A DNA stretch of 25,127 nt, taken from positions 1-25,127 of the IMG/VR virus record IMGVR_UViG_3300027710_000125. One strand, written 5' to 3'. This document shows, piece by piece, positions 1 through 8,292 of this stretch. The position numbers and the translations under genes are program-made. This DNA is from a virus. Numbering within the stretch: position 1 is the first letter of the stretch; every line of letters begins with the position of its first letter. The notes beneath the pieces were generated by a model. The model saw nothing but the letters and a program-made list of their open reading frames with translations. It searched no databases and had not been told where the DNA came from.

Positions 1-3000
1 TTATTTGAATTAAAATAATTTGTTGCCGTCCATGTATTGGCATTACCTAGGATGGTTGCACCCGAAGTACCTTGAGCACCGGTAGAGCCAGTTGAGCCAG
101 TTGAACCTACCGAACCCTGAGCGCCTTGAGCACCATTGGTTCCATTGGTTCCGTTTGCACCTGTAATGCCCTGACGACCTTGAATACCTTGGATACCCTG
201 TGTACCTTGCGAACCCATAGCACCCTGAGCTCCGGTAGAACCTAGAACACCTTGTGTACCTTGAATGCCTTGGATACCCTGAGCACCTTGTGAACCGATT
301 GTTCCTTGTGATCCTTGACTACCGGTGAGTCCTTGGATACCCTGTGTTCCTTGACGACCTTGGATACCTTGGACTCCTTGAATACCCTGCTCGCCTTGTG
401 TACCCTGTGTTCCTTGTGCGCCTTGGATACCTTGGACGCCTTGGACGCCCTGAGTACCTTGTGTTCCCTGAACGCCTTGAATACCCTGGATACCTTGAAG
501 ACCCTGAGCTCCTTGAGGACCAACGGCACCTTGAGTACCGGTCAACCCTTGGATACCTTGGATACCTTGGATACCTTGAGTACCCTGTGCACCGACATCG
601 CCGGTACGGGCAAAGGTAATTACAATGTCGGCATTCGATGCAAAAGATGTAGCACCCGCAAGATATGATGCAGGAACCGTGAAGTAATTTGTGCCGTGAC
701 TGTGAGTGCCCGAGATTGCAAATAGCGCAAATACATCTGCATTACCCTTAATTGAGATTGTAAAGTGACCTTTAATGACGGATGTCGAGTCGTCAATGGT
801 CTGTAGGAAATTGTAGATCGAATTGTTTAGATCATCATTCTCATTGATGTAAAGAGCATCGGCAAGTGAAAGGTCTGCATTATTCAGACGGAGCTTTCCG
901 CTACCCGGATTCGAGTTGGCTGTGCTGCTGTCAAATGTGTAATCAAAGGCTGCACCACCAAAGGTGCCTGCGGTACCTTGAATACCTTGTGATCCTGTGA
1001 GCCCTTGGATACCTTGAGTACCCTGTGCACCAGTAATACCGGAGGTGGCGGAAACCCATTGGTATGAGTCACCGTCATAATAGTAAATCATGAGCATACC
1101 GCCAACAGAATTCCACCAAAGGTCATTTACCTCTGGAGAAGCCGGAGCAGTTTCGCTAATGGAAATTTCTGTACCCTTGAATCCTTGAATACCTTGGAGA
1201 CCCTGTGAGCCTTGAATACCGGTTACACCTTGGATACCTTGAATGCCTTGGATACCCTGAAGACCCTGAGTTCCTTGGACGCCTTGGATACCTTGAGTGC
1301 CTTGTACACCTTGAATACCTTGGATTCCTTGAATACCCTGTTCACCCTGAGTTCCTTGCGTTCCCTGTACGCCTTGAATACCCTGAATGCCTTGGATACC
1401 CTGTTCACCCTGGATACCCTGTGTGCCCTGAGTTCCCTGTACGCCTTGAATACCTTGGATTCCTTGAATACCTTGCTCGCCTTGTGTACCCTGAGCTCCT
1501 TGAATACCTTGAGTACCTTGAGTTCCCTCAATACCTTGGATACCTTGTTCGCCTTGAATGCCTTGTTCTCCTTGGATACCTTGGGTTCCCTGTGTTCCTT
1601 GTGCACCTTGGATTCCTTGAATGCCTTGTGTACCTTGAACACCTTGTTCGCCCTGAGTACCCTGAGTACCTTGAATTCCTTGGAAACCTTGAATGCCTTG
1701 GGTTCCCTGAGTTCCTTGGATACCCTGGACTCCTTGTACGCCTTGAATACCCTGAATGCCTTGTGTACCCTGGACTCCTTGCTCGCCTTGAGTACCTTGG
1801 GTGCCTTGGGTCCCTTGAATACCTTGGATACCCTGAGTTCCTTGCGTACCTTGTATTCCTTGAATACCTTGGATACCCTGGATGCCCTGAGTACCTTGGA
1901 GACCCTGAGTGCCTTGTGTTCCTTGAATTCCTTGGATGCCCTGGATACCTTGGATACCCTGCTCGCCCTGAAGACCCTGAGTGCCTTGTGCACCTTGAAG
2001 CCCTTGGGTTCCTTGGACACCTTGAATGCCCTGTTCACCCTGAATACCTTGAGTTCCCTGAGTTCCTTGGATACCCTGAATGCCTTGGGTTCCTTGTGTG
2101 CCCTGAGTTCCTTGAACGCCTTGAATTCCTTGGATACCCTGAGGTCCCTGTGTTCCCTGAGTACCTTGGATACCGGCGGTACCCGAAAGGTCATTCATGA
2201 AAATATATTGCTCACCGTCCCAGAGATAAAGTTTTGAATTATCTGGATCCTCTACATCATTTGTGTTGATGAGAGCAAATTGTCCCGCAACAATATCAGC
2301 CGGAGTCGTATCGGCAAGAAGTGCGGCGACAGTTGCGTATGTGCGCGCAACAATGAACGCCATACCTGTGGTACCTTGAGGACCGACTAAACCTTGAATA
2401 CCTTGGGTACCTTGAGTCCCCTGTGTACCCTGGAGTCCTTGTGCACCCTGGGTACCTTGAGTTCCTTGAATACCTTGTACGCCCTGAGTACCTTGTGTTC
2501 CTTGAACGCCTTGGATACCTTGAATGCCCTGTGTACCCTGGGTACCTTGGGTTCCTTGAATGCCTTGGATACCCTGTGTACCCTGAGGTCCAAGTTGAGT
2601 ATACATTACCTGCGTTGCAGTAAAGATGACACTCGGAATTGCCGGAGACACCGGAGCGGTTCCAGGAGCAGAATATTGTAGAACAACATTTACATTGGAT
2701 ACTGCATAGATCAGTTCAAAAAAGTCTCCGGGTTCTACTGTAACAACATAATTAACTGTTCCAATTAATGCGCCATAAACACCCGAGTGTTTTGTGGGAA
2801 TTGTAAATTTGCTATCGGTAGCAGGGACATCTCCGGAACTGCCATTTCCGTTTTTGCGCAGCCATATATTTGCATCATGTATTGCAGTTGTGTTATCAAT
2901 GTTTGCAAATTGGACCGAGAATGTAAGACTGTAAACTCCAACGTACTGGAAATTAATTCTACTTGAATTCGACAGTGTGACGCCATAATTTGCAGCATCA

Positions 3001-3938
3001 TATTCATTAAATGTAATCGGATATGCTGTAAGAGGATCCGTTGCGACCTGTGTTTGAGTGCTCCAGAAAGAACCCCAATGACCAATTGTACCGCCCGAAC
3101 CAGGAGCGCCGGAGATACCTTGAATACCTTGAAGACCCTGAGCGCCTTGTGTGCCTTGAGTTCCCTGTACACCTTGAATTCCTTGAATTCCTTGGATACC
3201 CTGTTCACCTTGGGTACCCTGAGCGCCTTGAATACCTTGGATACCCTGGATGCCTTGAATACCTTGCTCGCCTTGGGTACCTTGGGCTCCTTGAAGACCC
3301 TGTGTTCCTTGTGTTCCTTGGATGCCCTGAACGCCCTGAATACCTTGACGACCTTGTGCGCCTTGAGTACCTTGGATACCTTGAACGCCTTGTGCTGCTA
3401 AAAGTTGAAATGCTGCATCAAGGTTGGGGTGTGTATTTCCGTAAACCTCTGCAATACAGATGTACGATGAACCGTCATGAGAAACTACATCATTCGGATA
3501 ATAGATTCCGTAATTGGTTCCGTTCCATGCACCTCTCCAGGTAAAGCTGATGCCTTGAGTACCCTGTGTACCTTGAACGCCTTGGATACCTTGAATACCT
3601 TGGGTTCCTTGAGTACCCTGTATGCCTTGAATTCCTTGGATACCCTGTTCGCCTTGAGTACCCTGTGTACCTTGAATGCCCTGACGCCCTTGGGTACCCT
3701 GAGTACCTTGAATGCCTTGAGTTCCCTGCACGCCTTGAATACCTTGGATTCCTTGCGTGCCCTGAGTGCCTTGTGTTCCACCACCCTGATAATAGAATGT
3801 CCCATCAGTATCCGCTACTAAGAAACGAGAGAGACCCTGGGTACTTTGGATACCCTGGACTGCGATTGTTCCAGTTACGGTTGCGTTACCGGCTACATCT
3901 AAGCCGTTTTTGACTTTAAAGTTTTTATCTATAGACAT
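1..3938 (-). CDS. Giant collagen-like tail fibre protein (C-terminus beyond the window)
   Basis: The frame is open from the ATG at 3938 to base 1 (1312 codons) with no stop. After a 53-residue N-terminal segment it alternates Gly-X-Y blocks with folded inserts. Residues about 130-183 look like a small aromatic-rich CBM5/12-like carbohydrate-binding module ([19 protein letters not shown]). Residues about 286-449 look like a C1q/TNF-type jelly roll ([20 protein letters not shown]). Residues 526-588 carry [10 protein letters not shown], residues 923-966 carry DLWWNSVGG and YQWV, and residues about 993-1115 carry [12 protein letters not shown] and end in TGDVG. These last three resemble inserts common in phage collagen fibres. 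The visible end ([10 protein letters not shown]) starts another folded domain. In the collagen blocks Y is almost always Gln, X is mostly Ile, Thr, Val, Glu or Ala, and Pro is rare. Trimeric fibre assembly is inferred. The start has AAGGAA 5 bases upstream and a perfect late promoter about 46 bases upstream. An extended receptor-binding or whisker fibre is the likely role. Confidence 0.9.
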   Translation of the reverse strand, partial: MSIDKNFKVKNGLDVAGNATVTGTIAVQGIQSTQGLSRFLVADTDGTFYYQGGGTQGTQGTQGIQGIQGVQGTQGIQGTQGTQGRQGIQGTQGTQGEQGIQGIQGIQGTQGTQGIQGIQGVQGTQGTQGISFTWRGAWNGTNYGIYYPNDVVSHDGSSYICIAEVYGNTHPNLDAAFQLLAAQGVQGIQGTQGAQGRQGIQGVQGIQGTQGTQGLQGAQGTQGEQGIQGIQGIQGIQGAQGTQGEQGIQGIQGIQGVQGTQGTQGAQGLQGIQGISGAPGSGGTIGHWGSFWSTQTQVATDPLTAYPITFNEYDAANYGVTLSNSSRINFQYVGVYSLTFSVQFANIDNTTAIHDANIWLRKNGNGSSGDVPATDSKFTIPTKHSGVYGALIGTVNYVVTVEPGDFFELIYAVSNVNVVLQYSAPGTAPVSPAIPSVIFTATQVMYTQLGPQGTQGIQGIQGTQGTQGTQGIQGIQGVQGTQGTQGVQGIQGTQGTQGAQGLQGTQGTQGTQGIQGLVGPQGTTGMAFIVARTYATVAALLADTTPADIVAGQFALINTNDVEDPDNSKLYLWDGEQYIFMNDLSGTAGIQGTQGTQGPQGIQGIQGVQGTQGTQGTQGIQGIQGTQGTQGIQGEQGIQGVQGTQGLQGAQGTQGLQGEQGIQGIQGIQGIQGTQGTQGLQGTQGIQGIQGIQGIQGTQGTQGIQGIQGTQGTQGTQGEQGVQGTQGIQGIQGVQGVQGIQGTQGTQGIQGFQGIQGTQGTQGEQGVQGTQGIQGIQGAQGTQGTQGIQGEQGIQGEQGIQGIEGTQGTQGIQGAQGTQGEQGIQGIQGIQGVQGTQGTQGIQGEQGIQGIQGIQGVQGTQGTQGEQGIQGIQGIQGVQGTQGIQGVQGTQGLQGIQGIQGIQGVTGIQGSQGLQGIQGFKGTEISISETAPASPEVNDLWWNSVGGMLMIYYYDGDSYQWVSATSGITGAQGTQGIQGLTGSQGIQGTAGTFGGAAFDYTFDSSTANSNPGSGKLRLNNADLSLADALYINENDDLNNSIYNFLQTIDDSTSVIKGHFTISIKGNADVFALFAISGTHSHGTNYFTVPASYLAGATSFASNADIVITFARTGDVGAQGTQGIQGIQGIQGLTGTQGAVGPQGAQGLQGIQGIQGVQGTQGTQGVQGVQGIQGAQGTQGTQGEQGIQGVQGIQGRQGTQGIQGLTGSQGSQGTIGSQGAQGIQGIQGTQGVLGSTGAQGAMGSQGTQGIQGIQGRQGITGANGTNGTNGAQGAQGSVGSTGSTGSTGAQGTSGATILGNANTWTATNYFNSN
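63..593 (-). repeat. Collagen block E, about 59 triplets
   Basis: Gly-X-Y triplets at residues 1116-1292. The last part shifts from Gly-X-Gln to Asn, Ser and Thr triplets ([16 protein letters not shown]) just before the C-terminal folded region that runs out of the window. Confidence 0.9.
969..1040 (-). repeat. Short collagen linker, 8 triplets
   Basis: Eight Gly-X-Y triplets at residues 967-990 separate the WWNS-type insert from the FGGAAFDY insert of the fibre. Confidence 0.85.
1176..2174 (-). repeat. Collagen block D, about 111 uninterrupted triplets
   Basis: This is the longest block (residues 589-921). Every third residue is Gly and the Y residue is nearly always Gln. Because the period is a multiple of three, three other reading frames also stay open for more than 300 codons here, and these are artefacts. 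An ideal triple helix of about 333 residues at roughly 0.29 nm rise per residue would span nearly 100 nm; that length is inferred. Confidence 0.92.
2367..2591 (-). repeat. Collagen block C, about 25 triplets
   Basis: Gly-X-Y triplets at residues 450-524 follow the jelly roll and lead into the small insert that begins MAFIVART. Confidence 0.9.
3084..3389 (-). repeat. Collagen block B, about 34 triplets
   Basis: Gly-X-Y triplets at residues 184-285 link the carbohydrate-binding-like insert to the jelly-roll insert. The last triplets lose the Gln pattern ([12 protein letters not shown]), a typical transition into a folded domain. Confidence 0.9.
3552..3779 (-). repeat. Collagen block A, about 25 Gly-X-Gln triplets
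   Basis: A nine-base-period repeat encodes G-T-Q, G-I-Q and G-V-Q triplets directly after the N-terminal segment of the fibre (residues 54-129). Synonymous codons vary between units (Gly ggt, ggc or gga; Gln caa or cag), so the units are not fresh DNA copies. Confidence 0.9.
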
Positions 3939-3942
3939 TCTG

Positions 3943-3948
3943 TTTCCT
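3943..3948 (-). promoter_or_regulatory. Ribosome binding site of the collagen fibre gene
   Basis: AAGGAA lies 4-5 bases before the ATG at 3938. It supports this start and is one of the few good Shine-Dalgarno sequences in the window. Confidence 0.65.
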
Positions 3949-3984
3949 TATTCCACAGAAGGTTGAACACCGACGTTGAATGTC

Positions 3985-3992
3985 TATTTATA
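3985..3992 (-). promoter_or_regulatory. T4-type late promoter of the collagen fibre gene
   Basis: A perfect TATAAATA on the minus strand lies in the 74-base gap between the glycosyltransferase stop (4013) and the collagen ATG (3938). It leaves a leader of about 40 bases that carries AAGGAA. T4 late promoters consist essentially of this box, read by the phage gp55 sigma factor with gp33 and the sliding clamp. The match is direct; function is inferred. Confidence 0.75.
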
Positions 3993-4012
3993 ATAGATTA
4001 GTTCACAATATT

Positions 4013-5560
4013 TTAAAAGCCCAAATACTTCTGGCGAATAAACCGAAGGTCGTATGATGTGTAACTAATCGGTCGGTTCTCGAATGGAAGTTTGCTTGGA
4101 GCACACCATCTCCATTCCTTACCCCATTTGTGGGTCATATAATCCATGTTCATAAGGTTTACACGGTCCAATTTCTCTTTGAGTACCGGATCACTCTTGC
4201 CCGTCTGACTTCCATGGACGTGATATTCGTTCTTCTTGCCCTCGCCATGATAGTAATCGCTTTGAAGATTCATCATCTTGCGGATGGGACTATGGATGAA
4301 CCGTAGGAAGTAATCGGCATCCTCATTATACGCAGGGTATAGATTCTCATCAAAGAGACCGTAATCGGCAACAATATGATCGCGTAGAAGGAATAGGTCC
4401 CAGCTACCGACATTATGGTCGCCTTCGTAACCATGGATGATACCGAGTGAAGGATCCCGCATGGTTGCCGCATACATTTCAGCAAGGAAACCACGACCAA
4501 ATGCCACATCATCATTCACGATAATCCAGTATGGAGCCTTAAGATATGATTTGATCATAAGGTTCCATGAGCCCGGAACACCTAGATTTGCCGGCATATG
4601 AACCACTTTAATCTTACGGATGTAGGGATGCGGAGTTGCTGCAATGGCGTCCAGCTCTGCATCAATCTCTCCGCGACCGTTATTGTTGATGATGCAGAAT
4701 TCCTTCACAGGAAAATCGACACTCTCAACAAGGCGTTTTACCCATTTTGGATTCGTGACTACTGCGGTTCCAATCATAGGAATTATCGGAGTCGGTACGG
4801 GCTTCTTCATAATAGATTCCAATGAAGCCGTTGCACCATTCTGTTGCCACCATGTCGTCACATACTTTTCCGAGAGAGCATTGTATTCCTTGACCTTCTT
4901 GGTGTCGTTACTGTAAAAGGTTGAGGAGAATGTATTCTTTTCCGTGAAGAGTGGAATAGTGTACGACTTGGGTTCTCCCGGGAAATACACGAGGTTCTCT
5001 ACAATGGGCTGGCACTGTTTATCATTCTGAACGATGAGACGGAAACGACCATCGATGAAGTAATCATCAATCAGTTGTTTGGCGTATGAGCGTTTAATCA
5101 GATACGCAGTGACGCACCAGTCGGAAGCAATGCGTGGGCGGAAGCCAACGTCATTAATTTCATCCGAACGAATCTGAGCAAGCTGAACATTTTTCCAGTC
5201 TGGCGGAAGCGATGCAAAGAATTCGGACCACGTGAAACTCCAGTTCTCGCAGTTCTCAAGATTCACATCATCTTCCAAGAATAGCGCAACATCGCTGGTC
5301 GAAGTGTCGTACCAGTGCTTGATCATCGAGAGGTGACCCATTGCACACGCAATATCGGTCGACTTCATAATGTCAAAGTAAATGCCGGTCACGACATCTC
5401 CCTTCTTGCGATAGTCCGTTACACGACCGTCGTAACCATCAATGCGGGTATGGTCGGTAATACCATACTTCACAAACTGGTCATTAATGCACTTATGTCT
5501 GTCGGGCTGATCGGCAAGTGTAAGCCAATAGACGGGAGGGAAATTATCCAGTTTGCTCAT
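4013..5560 (-). CDS. Bifunctional glycosyltransferase: GT25-like domain fused to a GT2-like domain
   Basis: The first half (about residues 8-260) has GT25 hallmarks: an N-terminal YWLTLADQPDR strand with DR in the usual place, the ACAMGHLSMIKHW segment (residues 71-83), and the metal and sugar-nucleotide motif LEDDV at 95-99. The second half (about 275-515) looks like a separate GT-A fold of the GT2 type, opening IIPMIGTAVVTNPKWVKRL, then NLGVPGSWN and VNDDV near residue 350. GT25 enzymes include bacterial LPS galactosyltransferases and animal collagen galactosyltransferases. No signal peptide or membrane segment is evident, so it should act in the host cytoplasm. The ATG overlaps the TGA of the methyltransferase gene (ATGA), implying translational coupling. 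Acceptor and sugar donor are unknown; the neighbouring collagen fibre or host surface glycans are candidates. Confidence 0.82.
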   Translation of the reverse strand: MSKLDNFPPVYWLTLADQPDRHKCINDQFVKYGITDHTRIDGYDGRVTDYRKKGDVVTGIYFDIMKSTDIACAMGHLSMIKHWYDTSTSDVALFLEDDVNLENCENWSFTWSEFFASLPPDWKNVQLAQIRSDEINDVGFRPRIASDWCVTAYLIKRSYAKQLIDDYFIDGRFRLIVQNDKQCQPIVENLVYFPGEPKSYTIPLFTEKNTFSSTFYSNDTKKVKEYNALSEKYVTTWWQQNGATASLESIMKKPVPTPIIPMIGTAVVTNPKWVKRLVESVDFPVKEFCIINNNGRGEIDAELDAIAATPHPYIRKIKVVHMPANLGVPGSWNLMIKSYLKAPYWIIVNDDVAFGRGFLAEMYAATMRDPSLGIIHGYEGDHNVGSWDLFLLRDHIVADYGLFDENLYPAYNEDADYFLRFIHSPIRKMMNLQSDYYHGEGKKNEYHVHGSQTGKSDPVLKEKLDRVNLMNMDYMTHKWGKEWRWCAPSKLPFENRPISYTSYDLRFIRQKYLGF

Positions 5561-6729
5561 ACTTCGGCTTTCATGAACTTAAGGTTATTCATAACTGCAC
5601 CTTTATGAGTTGCGTCGAGCTGATTCTGGTAGTTTTTATGAAGGTCAATGAACATATTCTTTGAATCTTCGCAGAGACCAACCCACCATGCACTCACGGC
5701 TTTCTCAAAGAGCATACCATAGTAACCAGGATATTCCACCCAGGTACGGAGATGACCGCAATTGAAATCACAAATCTCAAGTGCCATTGACGCATAGGTG
5801 TAACAGTTCACCCAACTCTCAACGGTACTTTCACGTTCATGGTAACGAGCAAGAAGGAAGTATGCTTCCGGACGTTTTGGCAGAATTGAGATTGCGCGTT
5901 GAAGTAATCCACGAACCGAGAGACCACGGGTCCCTTGCTTTTGGAAACAGAGTGCCGCACGAATGAGGCACTCGTACTGATACACCGGAACATTGCTGCG
6001 TTCTGCGGCACGAATGTAATAAGAAACGGCAGAAGCAGTCTGACCAATATTGTCGTACCAAAGAGCTAGGACGTAGTTATTGTATTCGTTGGTCGGGTCG
6101 CCAATATAGGCATTCATCATCTCATCAAAGCCAATACCGTGCGACCAAGCATAGAAGTCGGTCAGATTCAGCCACTTCTTGCGGTTCTTCTCGAGGTTCT
6201 CATAGGTCAGTTCTTCCTTGACCTCGAGGAATTCAATATCGGTAATGGTATTTTTAAGACTAATGATACCGCAACCATGATCGACATCGACAACGGTGAC
6301 ATCATAAAGATACTCCTTTTTACGGAATTCAACAAGAGCTTTCCAGCAATCACCGTTCCACATACCCTGTCCCGAGTAAGGAATCTCCTGAGCCCGTTTG
6401 GTCAATGGATTCATATCATGGCACACAATGTAACCATTCTGATTCAGACACTTTGCGGCATTCGTGAGGTCCTTTAAGACCTGGTCTGCATGATGAAGCC
6501 CATCAATAAAAATGACATCAAACTTCTCGGTATTCTGAGTAAAGAATTCATCAGAGGTCATTACCTTACACAGCTCTGGATTCTTTAATGTCTCGGGAGC
6601 AGGATCGACACCGAGGCGTTTGGCGCAAACAATATTGTCAAAGTTATGTCCGTTCCAGACACCAATCTCAAGATATGATTTGGCTTGAGACTTGGCAATT
6701 AGATAATTAATGATTGTGGTACGGTTCAT
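5557..6729 (-). CDS. SAM-dependent methyltransferase fused to a TPR-like helical domain
   Basis: Residues 1-190 form a class I methyltransferase of the Methyltransf_24 type. The glycine-rich SAM loop is LEIGVWNGHNF (20-30), then KRLGVDP (37-43), FDVIFIDGLHHAD (70-82) and GYIVCHDMNP (99-108). About residues 210-350 look like tandem helical hairpins (YNNYVLALWYDNIGQ, YECLIRAALCF, RPEAYFLLARYHE), a TPR-like domain often joined to glycosyltransferases and sugar methyltransferases in viruses and bacteria. GGAG lies 8 bases before the ATG. The start overlaps the upstream stop and the end overlaps the next start, each by four bases, so it forms one translational unit with both neighbours. Methylation of a sugar made by the adjacent glycosyltransferase is the likely role, by context only. 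Confidence 0.8.
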   Translation of the reverse strand: MNRTTIINYLIAKSQAKSYLEIGVWNGHNFDNIVCAKRLGVDPAPETLKNPELCKVMTSDEFFTQNTEKFDVIFIDGLHHADQVLKDLTNAAKCLNQNGYIVCHDMNPLTKRAQEIPYSGQGMWNGDCWKALVEFRKKEYLYDVTVVDVDHGCGIISLKNTITDIEFLEVKEELTYENLEKNRKKWLNLTDFYAWSHGIGFDEMMNAYIGDPTNEYNNYVLALWYDNIGQTASAVSYYIRAAERSNVPVYQYECLIRAALCFQKQGTRGLSVRGLLQRAISILPKRPEAYFLLARYHERESTVESWVNCYTYASMALEICDFNCGHLRTWVEYPGYYGMLFEKAVSAWWVGLCEDSKNMFIDLHKNYQNQLDATHKGAVMNNLKFMKAEV

Positions 6730-7724
6730 TTGTTATTCTCCTCAATAAAGCTCATAATTGTAGAAATGGGGCAACGGAGCACATAGGCTGCATTATCCTG
6801 GAAGCCAAAGGTAATTGCGACATTGTTTTCGTCGATTAGGCACATACCGATTGCAAATTCAACCTGTGCATCAAGGAAGAAGAACTCCTTGGAGTATTTC
6901 ACAATGTTCCAGTTCTCATCCCACATTACCCAGCGATGATGATACACCGCATCCTTGCGACCCACGTCCGACTTAAAGAGGTCGACCTCGTGAGTGATTG
7001 CCATATAATGATTTCCAATCTTTATGGCCTGAGTACCACCACGGAGGTCGCGGCGGAGTTCGGGATGGTTTTGACCCAACAGCACGCGTTCGCAACCTTG
7101 GGTTTCTGGAATTGCTTTTACAATCTCCGTGGGTCCGCACCATTTAATGAAGTGATACGGTTTATCAAGGATTGGCATCCAGTTCTTTTCGCAATATGAA
7201 TTGGGGTCAATCGGAGTCGGAATACGGAAGCGAGACACTTCCTTTACGGTATCACCATTTACCTGAATCTCCGAGAGTTCCATGCGACCCTGACCATTGG
7301 TTGTGGTATCTCTACGGACACCAGTAATAAACAATTTGCCGTCCCAACGAACGAGTCTTGCATCCTCGAGACCCACAAATTCCCATTTGGGCTCATAGGT
7401 ATCACCGAAACTCATATCAATCTTTGTGACTCGGGTGAGGTTAAGATCATTAGAGTTGTCCAACTCGCCGTAGTAGTTTTCTGTACGGAGATGCTGGTCA
7501 TTCTCGGGATGTAGATAGGTCAGCGGACCCCAAGGATGCAAGAACAGTTTGTTCTCGGAATGATAGAAGGTATAATTCACGTGGCGAATTACAACCTTAA
7601 GTTTACCACCATCATTGAAGATGGATGGATTCATAAGTCCAGTACCCTTCGTGAGGTTTGCTGGAACAATTAATGGTTTGATGGCGCCGCCATCCTGCAA
7701 AGCAGATTTTACAAAGTTTTTCAT
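6726..7724 (-). CDS. GH130/GT108-like five-bladed beta-propeller, putative glycoside phosphorylase or glycosyltransferase
   Basis: The 332-residue protein has recurring propeller-blade motifs: MNPSIF (31-36), GLEDARLV (118-125), CEKNWMP (178-184), GPTEIV (197-202), RGGTQ (228-232) and EFAIGM (289-294). The GLED-R and EKNW pair is typical of GH130-like mannoside phosphorylases and related mannosyltransferases, and of propellers next to viral and bacterial glycosyltransferases. The exact catalytic acid cannot be assigned by eye. No signal peptide is seen. It overlaps the methyltransferase gene by four bases (ATGA) and opens the three-gene sugar cassette. Its start lacks a normal Shine-Dalgarno and lies beside an inverted repeat (7726-7750). 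It could trim, transfer or bind sugar; the family call is moderate and the function uncertain. Confidence 0.6.
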   Translation of the reverse strand: MKNFVKSALQDGGAIKPLIVPANLTKGTGLMNPSIFNDGGKLKVVIRHVNYTFYHSENKLFLHPWGPLTYLHPENDQHLRTENYYGELDNSNDLNLTRVTKIDMSFGDTYEPKWEFVGLEDARLVRWDGKLFITGVRRDTTTNGQGRMELSEIQVNGDTVKEVSRFRIPTPIDPNSYCEKNWMPILDKPYHFIKWCGPTEIVKAIPETQGCERVLLGQNHPELRRDLRGGTQAIKIGNHYMAITHEVDLFKSDVGRKDAVYHHRWVMWDENWNIVKYSKEFFFLDAQVEFAIGMCLIDENNVAITFGFQDNAAYVLRCPISTIMSFIEENNK

Positions 7725-7725
7725 A

Positions 7726-7750
7726 AGTAGTAACTCAATTAGCTACTACT
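7726..7750 (-). promoter_or_regulatory. Inverted repeat just upstream of the propeller gene start
   Basis: The arms AGTAGTA and TACTACT (7 of 7 paired) flank an 11-base loop, and the hairpin ends one base before the ATG. The only SD-like bases (GAG) fall in the loop. The stem is AT-rich with no T-tract, so it is a poor terminator and more plausibly affects translation. That role is inferred. Confidence 0.4.
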
Positions 7751-7778
7751 ATATATCAACCTTTTTTTAAAGTAAACC

Positions 7779-8282
7779 TTAAACTGCGACTCCCGTACGA
7801 AAACCTTTTACGGTAGTATTTGTAAATGTTGGGCTCAAGCGTAGTTTTACTAAACCGCCTTCGATAATCGAATTGAATACACCTAAACTTAAATCTGTTT
7901 GAATTGTGGCGTATTCCGTAGTGTAAACTGTGGTACCATCCTGAAGCAACAGCAACTCGGTTGAGTGAAAGTCTGCTCCATATGATAGCTGAAGAACGTA
8001 TTTGATTGTACGGTATTCCGTGATAGGAAAACTGTCGACCAATTGGTTTGCGGAACTCAGAATAAGTTCCTTTTCAAATGAGAAATTCTCTCCGGATCCC
8101 GAAAGAGAACTTGCGCGGAGTCTTACAACCTCATCAATTGCAAGACCCGTATCCTTACGACGCAAATAAACATAACCGTCTGCTGTATTGAGCGCCAATT
8201 CACCAAGAGAAAGGTCTCCGATACTCGGAACAGCATTTCTTGTTGAACTTCTTCTGTGTTTTAGAATTGTGCCGACAGCCAT
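7779..8282 (-). CDS. Putative tail-fibre or virion structural protein, 167 residues
   Basis: The N-terminus (residues 4-60: KHRRSSTRNAVPS, then SLGELALNTADGYVYLRR) is a short anchor module often found at the start of tail-fibre genes in T4-like environmental phages. GELA-N-DG-VY marks the same module family. The rest (about 65-167) is predominantly beta, with no recognisable enzyme motif, and probably a single beta-sandwich. It stands alone between a terminator on its 5' side and the sugar cassette on its 3' side, and a late-type promoter with one mismatch ends only 10 bases before its ATG. No Shine-Dalgarno is present. The structural role is inferred from the module and the neighbours. Confidence 0.65.
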   Translation of the reverse strand: MAVGTILKHRRSSTRNAVPSIGDLSLGELALNTADGYVYLRRKDTGLAIDEVVRLRASSLSGSGENFSFEKELILSSANQLVDSFPITEYRTIKYVLQLSYGADFHSTELLLLQDGTTVYTTEYATIQTDLSLGVFNSIIEGGLVKLRLSPTFTNTTVKGFRTGVAV

Positions 8283-8292
8283 GGTTATGTAT

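Noticed and set aside
242-668. Short low-complexity open frames over collagen block E
   Set aside because: Same periodicity artefact; the Gly-X-Gln frame on the minus strand is continuous through them.
1205-2237. Long open frames on the plus strand (331 and 341 codons) and in another minus frame (323 codons)
   Set aside because: They lie entirely in the nine-base-period collagen block D, where every frame stays open. They encode only three-residue low-complexity patterns, lack ribosome binding sites and ignore the folded inserts.
63-3779. A CRISPR array or noncoding satellite, because of the dense short repeats
   Set aside because: The period is nine bases with no spacers, and the repeat translates as Gly-X-Gln in one uninterrupted frame.
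3939-4012. A terminator between the glycosyltransferase gene and the collagen gene
   Set aside because: No GC-rich hairpin with a T-tract is present; the gap contains only the late promoter and leader.
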